A stretch of DNA of 64,000 nucleotides from Planctomycetota bacterium (GTDB lineage Bacteria; Planctomycetota; JAJSAM01). How positions within the stretch are numbered: the first letter of the stretch is position 1; each line of letters opens with the position of its first letter. The stretch covers positions 111,048 through 175,047 of the forward strand of contig JAJSAM010000026.1 of the NCBI GenBank assembly GCA_024274785.1, given 5' to 3'. The position numbers and the translations under genes were made by a program. Of the stretch, positions 1-11,320 are shown one piece after another. The notes beneath the pieces are model-generated. The model searched no databases. It was given only the letters and a program-made list of their open reading frames with translations, and was not told the DNA's origin.

Positions 1-294
1 GAACATCGTGTCGCCGCCCCGCAGTCGGACTTCCACGTAGTCCGTGGCGCTCGACCCGATGAGGGGGGCGTTTCCCGCAAACGTGATTCCGACGAGATCG
101 TCCATGTCCGCACTCCTCTTCTCCCCGCCTTGAGGGGTGAAGCTGATGCGGTCCGCTGAGATCCCGTTCACCACGATGTTCCTGTGGCTCTCGCCCGAGA
201 GCAGAGTCAGCCGGGCCCCCTTTGCCGTGGCCGCGGTCGCGGCCGGCAGCGGTAGGAGAAGGGCGATCAGAATGAGGCGCAACGTCGTGTTCAT
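1..294 (-). CDS. Exported protein of unknown function, N-terminal part only
   Basis: The gene reads leftwards out of the window, so only its first 98 codons are visible. The product begins with a typical signal peptide (charged start, then a Leu/Ile-rich stretch and an Ala-rich cleavage region around residues 18-24). The following part, with residues such as RLTLLSGE and RISFTPQGGEKRSADMDDL, looks like a small beta-rich extracytoplasmic domain. No family is recognised. It is divergent from groEL1, with 216 bases between the two starts in which no CIRCE heat-shock operator is visible. Confidence 0.6.
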   Translation of the reverse strand, partial: MNTTLRLILIALLLPLPAATAATAKGARLTLLSGESHRNIVVNGISADRISFTPQGGEKRSADMDDLVGITFAGNAPLIGSSATDYVEVRLRGGDTMF

Positions 295-510
295 GCGACC
301 ATTCTAGCCTCCGTCCGCTTTCTGAGGGACTTTCCCGGCCGGACGCTCTGGCAGCGCCGGTCTGCCAATGTGTCACCGGCATGGCCGGATCCGAGCCCGG
401 GAGCGTTTGGTACGGAGTTTGTGTAGAACGCTCCGTCGAGCTGATCCTCTGGGCGACCCGCGCCGGATCAGCACCAACTGAATTGAAAAGTACTCGGAGG
501 TTATTCCGCC

Positions 511-2214
<1,704 letters not shown>

Positions 2215-2223
2215 GAGACAGCC

Positions 2224-2529
2224 ATGGCAAAGAAGGTGAAGAACACAATCCGTCCTCTCGACGACCGCGTGGTGGTCCGTCCGCTCGAGGCCGAAGCAGT
2301 CAGCGCCGGTGGGATCGTCCTCCCGGACACCGCAAAGGAGAAGCCGCAGCGTGGTGAGATCGTCGCCACCGGTCCCGGCCGCCTGCTCGACAGCGGTGAC
2401 CGCGGCGGGCTTTCCGTCAAAGTGGGTGACCAGGTCTTTTACGGCAAGTACGCAGGCACCGAGGTCAAGGTCGAGGGCGAAGAGTTCAAGATCATGCGTG
2501 AGACCGACATCCTGGGGATCCTCTCCTAG
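2224..2529 (+). CDS. groES: Co-chaperonin GroES
   Basis: This is the 10-kDa lid of the GroEL cage. It is 101 residues long and contains the GroES core, including [12 protein letters not shown] at the start, the mobile-loop region around residues 25-38 and the [13 protein letters not shown] segment near the C-terminus. A GGAG ribosome site overlaps the stop of groEL1, and the gene sits between the two groEL copies, so a single GroES probably serves both chaperonins. Confidence 0.96.
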   Translation: MAKKVKNTIRPLDDRVVVRPLEAEAVSAGGIVLPDTAKEKPQRGEIVATGPGRLLDSGDRGGLSVKVGDQVFYGKYAGTEVKVEGEEFKIMRETDILGILS

Positions 2530-2553
2530 AGAGGGACCGGAGGAGCGATAGAT

Positions 2554-4170
2554 ATGGCCAAGCAACTGATGTTCGATGAGGGCGCCCTGAAGAAGATCCT
2601 CTCCGGCGTGGAGCAGCTCGCCCGCGCGGTGAAGGTCACCCTGGGCCCCACCGGCAAGCACGTCCTCCTGGAGAAGAGTTTCGGCGCCCCGACCGTTACC
2701 AAGGACGGGGTTACGGTCTCCAAGGAAGTCGAACTCGCCGATCCGTTCGAGAACATGGGCGCCAAGCTCGTGAACGAGGTGGCGTCGAAGACATCCGACA
2801 TCGCCGGCGACGGCACCACCACCGCCACCATCCTGGCCGAAGCGGTTTTCCGCGAGGGTTTCAAGATGGTCGTGGCCGGGGCCAACCCGATGGCGCTGAA
2901 GCGTGGCCTCGACAAGGCTGCGGCCGCCGTCGAGGAGAAGCTTCGCAGTTTCAGCCGCGAGGTGGGGACCGACCGCCGCAAGGTGGCCCAGGTCGGCAGC
3001 ATCTCCGCGAACCAGGACAAGGAAATCGGTGAACTCCTCGCGCAGGCGGTGACGAAGGTCGGCAAGGACGGCGTCATCACCGTGGAAGAGGCGAAGGGCA
3101 CCGAGACCAGGCTCGATTTCGTCGAGGGGATGCAGTTCGACAAGGGATACCTGTCGCCCTACTTCATCACGAACGCCGAGAACATGCGCGTCGAGTTCGA
3201 AGACGCGCTCGTCCTGATCCACGAGAAGAAGATCTCGAACCTGCGGGACATGCTGCCGATGCTCGAGAAGGTGGCCGGCACGAGCCGTCCGCTGCTCATC
3301 ATCGCCGAGGATGTGGAGGGTGAGGCCCTCGCCGCCCTGGTGGTGAACCGCCTCCGCGGCGTCCTGAAGGTCTGTGCCGTCAAGGCTCCGGGTTTCGGCG
3401 ATCGCCGGAAGGCGATGCTCGAGGACGTCGCGGTGGTGACGAACGGCAAGGTCATCTCCGAGGACCTCGGGATGAAGCTCGAGAACATCGAGATCGAGGA
3501 TCTCGGCACCGTCAAGCGCCTCGAGATCACGAAGGACGATACGACCATCATCGAGGGTGCGGGGGAGCGCAGGGAGATCGAGAAGCGCATCTCCCAGATC
3601 CGCAACCAGATCGAGAAATCAACCTCCGACTACGACCGCGAGAAGCTCCAGGAGCGTCTTGCGAAGCTGGTGGGGGGCGTGGCCGTAATCGCGGTCGGTG
3701 CCTTCACCGAAGCGGAGAGCAAAGAGAAGAAGGCCCGCGTCGAGGATGCCCTTCACGCCACCCGCGCCGCGGTGGAAGAGGGGATCGTGCCCGGCGGCGG
3801 CGTCCCGCTGGCCCGCGCCGTCCCGGTTCTGCATGAGGTCCGCGGAAAGTGCCGTGGTGACGAGAAGCTCGGTGTGGACATCCTGAAGAAGGCTATGACC
3901 GTGCCGCTTTCGACGATCGCCGAGAACGCCGGCATCGACGGTTCGGTGGTGGTCGAGGACGTGGTCGGCATGGAAGACGACGAGACCGGGTTCGACGCGA
4001 CCACCGGCAAGTTCGTCAACATGTTCAAGGCCGGGATCGTGGACCCGACGAAGGTCACGGTCACCGCGCTTCGGAACGCGGTCTCCATCTCCGGCATGAT
4101 GCTCACCACGAAGACGCTGGTGGCGGACCTCGAAGACGAGGCTGATCCGGTCGACGAAGCCGTCGCCTGA
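2554..4170 (+). CDS. groEL2: Chaperonin GroEL, copy 2 (acidic tail)
   Basis: This is a second full-length chaperonin of 538 residues, 24 bases after groES and preceded by a strong GGAGGAG site. The ATPase residues are kept (TLGPTGK near 30, DGTTTAT near 87, Asp398 in [13 protein letters not shown]). It differs from copy 1 in lacking the Gly-Gly-Met tail and ending in an acidic stretch, [14 protein letters not shown], and it has a short [15 protein letters not shown] segment after the GGG motif. Duplicated groEL genes with diverged tails are known to specialise for different clients; which copy is the housekeeping one here is inferred from the tail only. Confidence 0.95.
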   Translation: MAKQLMFDEGALKKILSGVEQLARAVKVTLGPTGKHVLLEKSFGAPTVTKDGVTVSKEVELADPFENMGAKLVNEVASKTSDIAGDGTTTATILAEAVFREGFKMVVAGANPMALKRGLDKAAAAVEEKLRSFSREVGTDRRKVAQVGSISANQDKEIGELLAQAVTKVGKDGVITVEEAKGTETRLDFVEGMQFDKGYLSPYFITNAENMRVEFEDALVLIHEKKISNLRDMLPMLEKVAGTSRPLLIIAEDVEGEALAALVVNRLRGVLKVCAVKAPGFGDRRKAMLEDVAVVTNGKVISEDLGMKLENIEIEDLGTVKRLEITKDDTTIIEGAGERREIEKRISQIRNQIEKSTSDYDREKLQERLAKLVGGVAVIAVGAFTEAESKEKKARVEDALHATRAAVEEGIVPGGGVPLARAVPVLHEVRGKCRGDEKLGVDILKKAMTVPLSTIAENAGIDGSVVVEDVVGMEDDETGFDATTGKFVNMFKAGIVDPTKVTVTALRNAVSISGMMLTTKTLVADLEDEADPVDEAVA

Positions 4171-4195
4171 TCGGTCGGGAACTTTCCGAAATCGG

Positions 4196-4227
4196 CTGAA
4201 GGACTGCCCTCCGGGGCAGTCTTTCAG
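4196..4227 (+). terminator. Stem-loop between groEL2 and dnaJ
   Basis: A 14-base-pair stem (arms 4196-4209 and 4214-4227, one G-U pair) closes a four-base loop. It starts 26 bases after the groEL2 stop. There is no T-run behind it, and the dnaJ ribosome site begins only a few bases later, so it may attenuate transcription or protect the 3' end of the groE message and not stop transcription completely. Confidence 0.55.
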
Positions 4228-4244
4228 CACATAAGGAATGCACC

Positions 4245-5373
<1,129 letters not shown>

Positions 5374-5381
<8 letters not shown>

Positions 5382-5955
5382 CAATCAGCAGAGAAACACA
5401 AACGACGATGCCCCCGAGTCCGTGGATGGGCCGGAGGTTTCCGGATCGTCGTCCGACGAACCCGAAGCGGTCGCGGAAACACCCGTCGCCGAGGAGTTGC
5501 TCGAGCGTCTGATGCGACTTCAGGCGGAGTATGAGAACTACCGCAAGCGGGTGGCGCGCGAGAAACGTGAGTGGACCGGCCGGGCCGTCGAAGCCCTCGT
5601 GCTCGACCTGTTGCCCGTGCTCGATTCGTTCGATCGCGCTCTGGAATCCGCTGAGGGGGCGACTGACGCGAAGGCGCTGCAGGACGGGATGAGCCTCGTG
5701 ATGCGGCAACTCGCCGACGCCCTCGCCGCAAACGGTGTGAAACCGATCGAGGCCCGGGGCGAACCCTTCGACCCCAACCATCACGAGGCTTTTCTCAGCC
5801 GTCCGGTCGAAGAAGGTGAAGAACCGGGGATCCTCGTCGAGGAGATCCTGAAGGGCTATCGCATGGGCGAACGGACGATTCGGCCTACCCGTGGAATCGT
5901 AACCGTGGTCCAGGAACGGAAACCGGATCCCGAGTCGGGTTCGGAGGATGAATGA
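5374..5955 (+). CDS. grpE: Nucleotide exchange factor GrpE
   Basis: GrpE releases ADP from DnaK. The 193-residue product has an acidic disordered N-terminus (about 1-40), then the helical dimerisation region LMRLQAEYENYRKRVAREK and the beta-wing domain with FDPNHHEA and ILKGYRMGERTIRP, which are family hallmarks. The gene overlaps dnaJ by 8 bases and almost touches the FmdB-like gene, giving a tightly coupled dnaJ-grpE-fmdB-yacG group. Confidence 0.95.
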
Positions 5956-5956
5956 C

Positions 5957-6274
5957 ATGCCTACTTACGATTATCGCTGCCAGGCTTGCGGTGCGAAGTT
6001 CGAACGGTTTCAGAAGATGTCGGACGGGATGCTGCGGAAGTGCCCCGAATGTGGCAGGCTGAAGCTCAAGCGCCTGATGGGCGCCGGTGCCGGCATCATC
6101 TTCAAAGGTAGCGGTTTCTACGAGACGGACTACAAGCGGAAGTCCTCGAGCAACGGCTCCTCGAGCAGGCACACGAGCAGCTCGACTTCCTCTTCCTCCT
6201 CTTCCGAGAACGGGAAGAGCGCCGAGAAGTCCGGGGAGAAGACGCCGGCCAGGACCACGAAGAGCGAGGACTGA
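5957..6274 (+). CDS. FmdB-family zinc-ribbon protein
   Basis: This is a small putative regulatory protein of the FmdB/CxxC_CXXC_SSSS family. The first 50 residues form a zinc ribbon ([11 protein letters not shown] and a second CPECG pair), followed by the conserved [13 protein letters not shown] segment and a long Ser-rich, charged tail to residue 105. The start at 5957 is preferred over the ATG at 5948 because GGAGG (5943-5947) lies 9 bases before it and directly touches the earlier one. The function of the family is not established. Confidence 0.88.
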   Translation: MPTYDYRCQACGAKFERFQKMSDGMLRKCPECGRLKLKRLMGAGAGIIFKGSGFYETDYKRKSSSNGSSSRHTSSSTSSSSSSENGKSAEKSGEKTPARTTKSED

Positions 6275-6275
6275 G

Positions 6276-6464
6276 ATGCACTTCACCTGTCCGGGATGCC
6301 AGAAGGAGATGGTGGTGTCGCGGCGCGAGGAAGCGCCCGACTTCCCCTTCTGCGGCCCCCGGTGCAGGATGGCGGACCTCGATCGCTGGTTCACCGGAGA
6401 CTACTCCGTTCCGGGCGAACCGGTCGACGGCCTGCCGGGCGATCTGACGATCGAAGGACCATGA
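6276..6464 (+). CDS. yacG: DNA gyrase inhibitor-type zinc-ribbon protein YacG
   Basis: YacG is a small zinc protein that binds GyrB and inhibits gyrase in E. coli. The 62-residue product has the four zinc ligands Cys5, Cys8, Cys26 and Cys30 in the expected spacing (CPGC, then CGPRC), followed by the conserved [17 protein letters not shown] segment. The ATG lies one base after the stop of the upstream gene, and its TGA overlaps the next ATG. Confidence 0.88.
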   Translation: MHFTCPGCQKEMVVSRREEAPDFPFCGPRCRMADLDRWFTGDYSVPGEPVDGLPGDLTIEGP

Positions 6465-7435
6465 GCACGACGGAAACGGTGAGGAGCGGGCTTCGGGCGG
6501 CCGAGGACTTCTGGATCCGGGTGCTCATCGCCGGTGGGTTCGTGTTCTCCTCGCTTCTGCTCTGGCTGCACCTCGCTCTCTTTCCCGGCACCGGTGAGGA
6601 TTCGCTGTGGCCGCTGGATTTGTACCGTGAACTCGCCGCGCGTGACGACCGGCCCCTCCTCGTCATCTTCTTCGTCTCGGCCGGCATCCTGCTCTGGGCA
6701 TTCTGGTCGGTCGTCGCGGGAGGCGCGCTGCACGAGATCCTCCTCTCGATGAAGGGGCGGCCGGTGGGGGTTCCCGCGGCGCTCCGGTTCGGTCTCCTGC
6801 ACTGGGCCTCGCTCTTCTTCACCCCGGTCCTGTTCCTCCTGGCCATCGCTTTCGGCGCTTTCCTCATCTACGCGCTGGCCACCCTGACCCGGGTGCCGGC
6901 GGTGGGGTGGCCGATCTTTCTCCTCCTCTCTCCGCTCGTCGTTCTCCTCGCCCTCACGGTGGTGAGATTCGCGGCCCGGTACGTGATCGGCGGGCACCTG
7001 GCCGGTCCGGCGATCGCCTCGGGAGACTGCGGGGCGTTCGCGGCGCTGGCCCGCACGAACCGCTGGTCCCGGCGCGATCCCGTGCGTCTGGTGCTGGCCA
7101 ACGTGATCGCGCTGCTCCTGGTCCTGCTCCATTCCCTGTGGCGAATCCTGCTCGTCGGCGCGTCGTTCGCCCTGGTCGGGATCTTCATCGACTGGAGGAT
7201 CGGTTCCGGGCTGGCGGAGTTCTGCGCGTGGTCCTTGCTGGTCGCGGGAGCATCCTGGCTCCTGGCCGGGCCGGTGGCCTTGCTGCTCGGGAGCCGGGCG
7301 GGGCTCTACCTGGCCCACCGGAGAGACCTCGACGGGGTGGACCTCGACGCCCTCCCGGCGGAACCGGAACGGGAGAAGTCCCTCGAGGAGCTCGGATTCG
7401 AACTCGCCCTGAGACTTCGGAAAGAGGAAGAGTGA
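6461..7435 (+). CDS. Multi-pass membrane protein of unknown function
   Basis: The 324-residue product is strongly hydrophobic, with about five or six predicted membrane segments (for example around residues 20-40, 65-90, 110-140, 150-175, 215-240 and 255-280) and a charged C-terminal tail. A cytoplasmic stretch contains [21 protein letters not shown], but no catalytic motif is recognised. Its start overlaps the yacG stop (ATGA), and its stop overlaps the der start, so it is translationally coupled to both. Confidence 0.75.
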   Translation: MSTTETVRSGLRAAEDFWIRVLIAGGFVFSSLLLWLHLALFPGTGEDSLWPLDLYRELAARDDRPLLVIFFVSAGILLWAFWSVVAGGALHEILLSMKGRPVGVPAALRFGLLHWASLFFTPVLFLLAIAFGAFLIYALATLTRVPAVGWPIFLLLSPLVVLLALTVVRFAARYVIGGHLAGPAIASGDCGAFAALARTNRWSRRDPVRLVLANVIALLLVLLHSLWRILLVGASFALVGIFIDWRIGSGLAEFCAWSLLVAGASWLLAGPVALLLGSRAGLYLAHRRDLDGVDLDALPAEPEREKSLEELGFELALRLRKEEE

Positions 7436-8760
7436 TGCTGCCCGTCGTCGCCATCGTCGGACGCCCCAACGTGGGCAAGTCCACCCTGTTCAACACCATG
7501 GCCGGGCGTAAGATCTCCATCGTCGAGGAGATCGCCGGCGTGACCCGGGACCGCGTCACCACGCCCATCGAGTGGGAGGACCGGACTTTCGAACTGATGG
7601 ACACGGGCGGGATCGGCATGGTCGACGTCGCCGACATCGCGGGCCACGTTCGAGAGCAGATCGACATCGCCCTCTCCGAGGCGGATGTCATCGTGTTCCT
7701 GGTGGATGTTCGCGACGGGGTTACCGCCCTCGACAAGCGCGTGGCGGGGGAGCTGCGGCGCCTCGATCGCCCGGTGCTCCTCGCCGCCAATAAGGCGGAG
7801 ACCCAGGCCCTCGAGTTGTCGGTGGGGGAGTTTCACGCCCTCGGGCTCGGCGAGCCTCTCGCCGTCTCCGGCCAGAACCGGGTCAACACGCGGGAACTGC
7901 TCGACCGGATCGTCGCGGCCCTTCCCGAGCCCACCGGTAGTCCGCTCGAGACCGGGGAGGGCCTGAAGATCGCGCTGGTGGGCCGCCGCAATGCCGGCAA
8001 GTCCACCTTCCTGAACCAGGTCGCCGGAACGGATCGGGTCATCGTCTCCGAACACCCCGGAACGACGCGTGACTCGGTGGATGTTCGTCTCGCGGTCGAG
8101 GGCAAGATCATCACGCTGATCGATACCGCGGGCACCCAGCGCCGGGCGAAGATCTCCGGGACTCTCGAGTTCCTCTCCCAGCATCGCACCGAACGTTCCG
8201 TTCGCCGGGCCGACGTGGTCCTCCTCCTCCTCGACCTCTCCATCGATGTGGGGGAACTCGACAAGAAACTCGCCAACTATTCCCTGACCCACTTCAAGCC
8301 GACGATCATCGTCGCGAACAAGTGGGATCTCGTCCGGGACAGGACGACCACCGGGGAGTTCACCGAGTACCTGAAGGACAAGCTGCCCGGCCTGCACTTC
8401 GCGCCGATCGTGTTTACCTCGACTCTCGAAGGCCTGCAGGTTTCCGAGTGCCTCGAGCTGGCGCAGGAGCTCGCGACCCAGTCGCGGATCCGTGTGGGTA
8501 CGGGAGAGTTGAACCGGATTCTGAGGGAGTGCCTGGAGATCAGATCTCCGCGGGTGAAGAAGTCCCGGGTGCCGAAGATCTTCTATGCCAGCCAGGTTTC
8601 GACCGAACCGCCCACGGTGGTGATCTTCGTGAACGATCCCCGGTCCTTCAACCCCTCCTACCGGCGGTACATGGAGGGACGGATCCGCGAGGCCTTCCCG
8701 TTCCCCGAGATTCCGATCCGCATGCTCTTCAGGAGCCGAAGAAGCTCAGAAGACAAGTAG
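7435..8760 (+). CDS. der: Ribosome biogenesis GTPase Der (EngA)
   Basis: Der is an essential double GTPase needed for 50S subunit maturation. The 441-residue protein has two complete G domains: the first with GRPNVGKS at 9-16, DTGGIG and NKAE; the second with GRRNAGKS at 183-190, DTAGTQ and NKWDL. A C-terminal KH-like domain follows, including FVNDPRSFNPSYRRYMEGR. It starts on the base where the upstream gene ends, and its last 32 bases overlap the convergent gph gene. Confidence 0.96.
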   Translation: MLPVVAIVGRPNVGKSTLFNTMAGRKISIVEEIAGVTRDRVTTPIEWEDRTFELMDTGGIGMVDVADIAGHVREQIDIALSEADVIVFLVDVRDGVTALDKRVAGELRRLDRPVLLAANKAETQALELSVGEFHALGLGEPLAVSGQNRVNTRELLDRIVAALPEPTGSPLETGEGLKIALVGRRNAGKSTFLNQVAGTDRVIVSEHPGTTRDSVDVRLAVEGKIITLIDTAGTQRRAKISGTLEFLSQHRTERSVRRADVVLLLLDLSIDVGELDKKLANYSLTHFKPTIIVANKWDLVRDRTTTGEFTEYLKDKLPGLHFAPIVFTSTLEGLQVSECLELAQELATQSRIRVGTGELNRILRECLEIRSPRVKKSRVPKIFYASQVSTEPPTVVIFVNDPRSFNPSYRRYMEGRIREAFPFPEIPIRMLFRSRRSSEDK

Positions 8761-9385
8761 GGTCGGCGATCACCAGGGCGGCCCCGCTCGCCCGGAGTTC
8801 GGACTCTCCACGAAAGCCCCAGAGTACCCCGATCGGCAGGAATCCCGCGGCGACGCCGGTCTCCATGTCGGTGTTCGTGTCACCGATGTAGAGCACCTCC
8901 GAGGGGAGTACGTGAAGGCGGCGGGCGAGATCCAGCGCGGAGGTCGGGTCCGGCTTCCGGGGCACGCCCTCCTTCGCACCCACCACGGCCGGGAAGGGGA
9001 AACCCGGCAGCAGGCGGGCGACGGTCAGTCTTGTGAACTCGTGCTGCTTGTTGCTCAGGATCGCGACCGGGATCTCCCGCTCGAAGAGGCCGGTGAGCAT
9101 CTCCTCGATGCCGGGGTACGGCCTGGTCTTCGCGTCGAACCGCGCGAGGTACTCCTCCCGCATGGCGGCAATGGCCTCGGTCATCCGGGAGTCGTTGAGG
9201 AAACCCTCCGGAAAAGCCCGCCGGATGAGCATGTGGACCCCGTCACCGACAAAGGTGTGGTAGGCCTCGACCGGATGCTCCGGCTGTCCGAATCGGCGCA
9301 ACACCGCATTCATGGAATCGGCGAGGTCGTCGATGGTGTCGAGGAGGGTCCCGTCGAGGTCGGAGATGACGGCTTTCGGTTTCAC
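8729..9385 (-). CDS. gph: HAD-family phosphatase, phosphoglycolate phosphatase type
   Basis: The 218-residue HAD hydrolase has the nucleophile motif SDLDGTLLDT (Asp9, Asp11), motif II AILSNKQ, a motif III lysine in the VGAKEGVPRKPDP region and motif IV YIGDTNTDM. The helical cap (about residues 15-85) is of the phosphoglycolate phosphatase type. In the cell it would detoxify 2-phosphoglycolate formed from oxidised DNA ends or oxygenation reactions. HAD phosphatases are promiscuous, so the substrate is inferred. Its 3' end overlaps der by 32 bases. Confidence 0.8.
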   Translation of the reverse strand: MKPKAVISDLDGTLLDTIDDLADSMNAVLRRFGQPEHPVEAYHTFVGDGVHMLIRRAFPEGFLNDSRMTEAIAAMREEYLARFDAKTRPYPGIEEMLTGLFEREIPVAILSNKQHEFTRLTVARLLPGFPFPAVVGAKEGVPRKPDPTSALDLARRLHVLPSEVLYIGDTNTDMETGVAAGFLPIGVLWGFRGESELRASGAALVIADPTCLLSFFGS

Positions 9386-9443
9386 CCCGCGAGTCTACAT
9401 GACTCCGGCAACTTCCCTTCGAGGGTCCGGTACCGTGGAAGTG

Positions 9444-9472
9444 CCCGGTTCCGCCCCGGGGGCGGAACGGGG
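9444..9472. other. Strong GC hairpin upstream of gph
   Basis: Arms 9444-9457 and 9459-9472 are complementary at 13 of 14 positions around the GTTCCGCCCC core. It lies in the non-coding stretch between gph and the repeat copy at 9521. No T-run is present, so its role is unclear. Confidence 0.4.
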
Positions 9473-9520
9473 AAGCTCTCGATCACCAACTGCATGGATC
9501 GAGGCATCGATGTCGAGATC

Positions 9521-9683
9521 AGGGCTCGTCTGGAAAAATGTGCGATCGTTGCACCGAGAGCGCCGCTGCGCCCGAGAAAGCAAGGTGCGAGGAGGGCGGA
9601 ACCTTATGGTTTCAACCGATGAGCAACGCGGCAGGGCGGGATGCAGCGGCCCTCGAATGCAGCAGTTGTTTCCAGACGGGCCT
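9521..9683 (-). repeat. Long-hairpin intergenic repeat, copy 1 (type A ends)
   Basis: This 163-bp element starts AGGGCTCGTCTGGAAA and ends with the near-perfect inverse. It carries the family core (GGTTTCAACCGATGAGCAAC on the plus strand) at about 9609-9628. Compared with the copy at 17974 it lies in the opposite orientation. The two arms pair over most of their length, giving a single long hairpin. It is followed directly by a piece of orphan coding sequence. Confidence 0.85.
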
Positions 9684-9875
9684 TTACCTGTCCCTGGGCG
9701 GCCACGCGGATCAGGCGACCAACGACAGGCTGATCACGGTGGGGGCGTGCGAGAAGATCGACTGGCAGAACTACCTCGGCCATCCGGCGGTGAACAACCA
9801 CTCGGCGGTGGCTTTCCGGTTCACGCGGGAAGCGGGGGAGACGGTATCTCCGGAGGTGAAGTTCCGCACTCCGCG
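9684..9875 (+). pseudogene. Orphan coding fragment next to repeat copy 1
   Basis: From the exact end of the repeat, one frame reads as ordinary protein (for example LYLSLGGHADQATNDRLI and DWQNYLGHPAVNNHSAVAF) with G or C in nearly every third codon position, as in real genes of this window. The frame has no plausible start of its own and loses its coding character after about 9875. The family is not recognised. It is best read as an internal remnant of a lost gene whose 5' part was replaced by the repeat. Confidence 0.45.
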
Positions 9876-9920
9876 AGGCATTGGTCCGTCAAGGGGTGTC
9901 AACGCGACTCAGGTCGAGTG

Positions 9921-10010
9921 TCAAGGGGTCGGGCGGCCCGACGACCACGGACCACCAGCGGCGAACGCACCAGGCCCAGCGCCGACGATAATGAGGTCGT
10001 AAGAGCGCAT
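9921..10010 (-). pseudogene. Truncated start of an FAD/NAD-dependent oxidoreductase
   Basis: An ATG at 10010 opens a 29-codon frame that starts MRSYDLIIVGAGPGAFAAG, the classic beta-alpha-beta dinucleotide-binding fold with GxGxxG that begins flavoprotein oxidoreductases. After about 19 residues it runs into unrelated sequence and a TGA. Only the first few percent of a gene of usual length (over 300 codons) is left, so it is a remnant. Confidence 0.6.
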
Positions 10011-10019
10011 CGCGACATT

Positions 10020-10048
10020 CTGACCGATCATTTCCGGATGGGCTATGC
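10020..10048 (+). promoter_or_regulatory. Possible sigma-70-type promoter of the amidase gene
   Basis: CTGACC (10020-10025) and TATGCT (10043-10048) are separated by exactly 17 bases, each four of six to consensus. The predicted start of transcription is only a few bases before the ATG at 10059, so the message would have almost no leader. Confidence 0.3.
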
Positions 10049-10058
10049 TTTCACCGGC

Positions 10059-10982
10059 ATGGAAATGACGAGGTTGGCCTTTCTGGTGGTTGTGCCTCTT
10101 TCGCTGCTCACCTCCTGTGCCGCACTGCCTGCACCGGGGGATCCGGCCCAGCGATCCGGCGACGAGATTTCGATTTGCGGCCGGCTCTTCCACACCGGGG
10201 CGAAAGTCGTGCTGTGGAACGATCCGGGTGGATTTGACGCCTATCGTCCGCACCGGCGTTTTGCACCGGACGAGGAGGGGCCTTCCGCTGCTCCGGAACG
10301 TATCGCGCGCTACGGCTCCTTTCGGCGAGGGCTGCCTGAGGAGGTCGAGGCCCGCGTGCGAAAGAGCGGATGGAATCTCCCGGACCTGCGGGCCGCCATC
10401 ACCCAGGTCGTCGTTCACTACGACGCGGCCGGCAGTTCGAAACGGTGCTTCGAAATCCTGCAGGACGTGCGGGGCCTCTCGAGCCACTTTCTGCTCGACC
10501 TCGATGGCACGATTTACCAGACGCTCGACGTGAAGGAGCGGGCCTGGCACGCGGGGATCGCCAACTACCGCTCGGTGGGAATCGAGATCGCGAACCTGGG
10601 GGCTTATCCGGATCGGGAGACTCTCGAGGATCGGTTCCTTGCGACCGACTCGGCGAAGCTCCTCGGCATCGTGGGGTTCCCGGTTCCGGTCGTGGGACGG
10701 GTGCAGGGGACGGAGCTTCATCAATACCCGTTCACGGAAGCGCAGGTCGAGTCGCTCGGGCGGCTGGTCGCGACATTGTGCCGGGTACTCGAGATCCCCG
10801 CGGTCGCCCCGCGCGGCCCCGACGGCGGAGTCCGGACCACCGTGCTCGATACCGAGGACGATGTCCGCGGGTTTGCGGGCATTCTCGGTCACCTGCACAC
10901 TTCACGAAACAAGGTCGATCCGGGGCCCGCGTTCGACTGGAAACGGCTCTTCCGGGACCTCGCCACCTACGGCGTGCGGTAG
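10059..10982 (+). CDS. Lipoprotein N-acetylmuramoyl-L-alanine amidase (PGRP fold)
   Basis: This predicted envelope enzyme cleaves the amide between muramic acid and the peptide stem. The first 25 residues form a lipoprotein signal with lipobox LTSC. The amidase_2/PGRP domain spans about residues 110-300: first zinc His in QVVVHYDAAG, substrate-site WHAGIANYRSVGIEI, and the second His with the Asp ligand in GHLHTSRNKVDPGPAF. The start at 10059 is chosen because the signal peptide begins there; an upstream ATG at 10038 is possible. Repeat copy 2 follows 28 bases after the stop. Confidence 0.82.
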   Translation: MEMTRLAFLVVVPLSLLTSCAALPAPGDPAQRSGDEISICGRLFHTGAKVVLWNDPGGFDAYRPHRRFAPDEEGPSAAPERIARYGSFRRGLPEEVEARVRKSGWNLPDLRAAITQVVVHYDAAGSSKRCFEILQDVRGLSSHFLLDLDGTIYQTLDVKERAWHAGIANYRSVGIEIANLGAYPDRETLEDRFLATDSAKLLGIVGFPVPVVGRVQGTELHQYPFTEAQVESLGRLVATLCRVLEIPAVAPRGPDGGVRTTVLDTEDDVRGFAGILGHLHTSRNKVDPGPAFDWKRLFRDLATYGVR

Positions 10983-11010
10983 ACTCGCGGGATGCAGAGA
11001 TTCAAGCCCT

Positions 11011-11112
11011 GGGCCCGTCTGGAAACAACTGCTGCATTCGAGGGCCGCTGCATCCCCTTCAGCCAGGTTGCTCGTCGGTTGAAACCAGCAAGGTTGCGCC
11101 CTCCTCGCGCTG
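11011..11112 (+). repeat. Long-hairpin intergenic repeat, copy 2 (3' truncated)
   Basis: The 5' arm GGGCCCGTCTGGAAACAACTG, the GCATTCGAGGGCCGCTGCAT block and the apical core GTTGCTCGTCGGTTGAAACC are kept, nearly identical to the copy at 17974. The match ends after CTCCTCGCGC at about 11110, so the 3' arm is missing. The remaining stretch to 11262 holds nothing recognisable. Confidence 0.8.
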
Positions 11113-11262
11113 GCGCTCTACCCTCCGATCGCAGCCGCCTGGTGGTACTCATCGACCGCCCCTCCCCTTCTTTTCGAGCCCGCGACACATCCCGCCTTCC
11201 GCCTTCAAGCCCGTACCGCAAGCAGCACCGACCGCGCAGGGTCCGTTCGATGGAGACCATGA

Positions 11263-11320
11263 GAATCCGCCGGGGTCCAGGAGCCTCGATGTCATCAAAC
11301 CGCGTCCCCCCGGCGGATTC
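11263..11320 (-). terminator. Inverted repeat directly after the binding-protein gene
   Basis: Perfect 13-base arms (11263-11275 and 11308-11320, core AATCCGCCGGGG) enclose 32 bases. On the minus strand the stem begins on the base after the TAG of the ABC binding lipoprotein gene. No T-run follows, so it could be a terminator or a 3'-end protecting stem. Confidence 0.5.

Noticed and set aside
295..510. A CIRCE-type heat-shock operator upstream of groEL1
   Set aside because: No TTAGCACTC/GAGTGCTAA or close variant is present on either strand of the interval, and no clear sigma-32-like promoter was seen.
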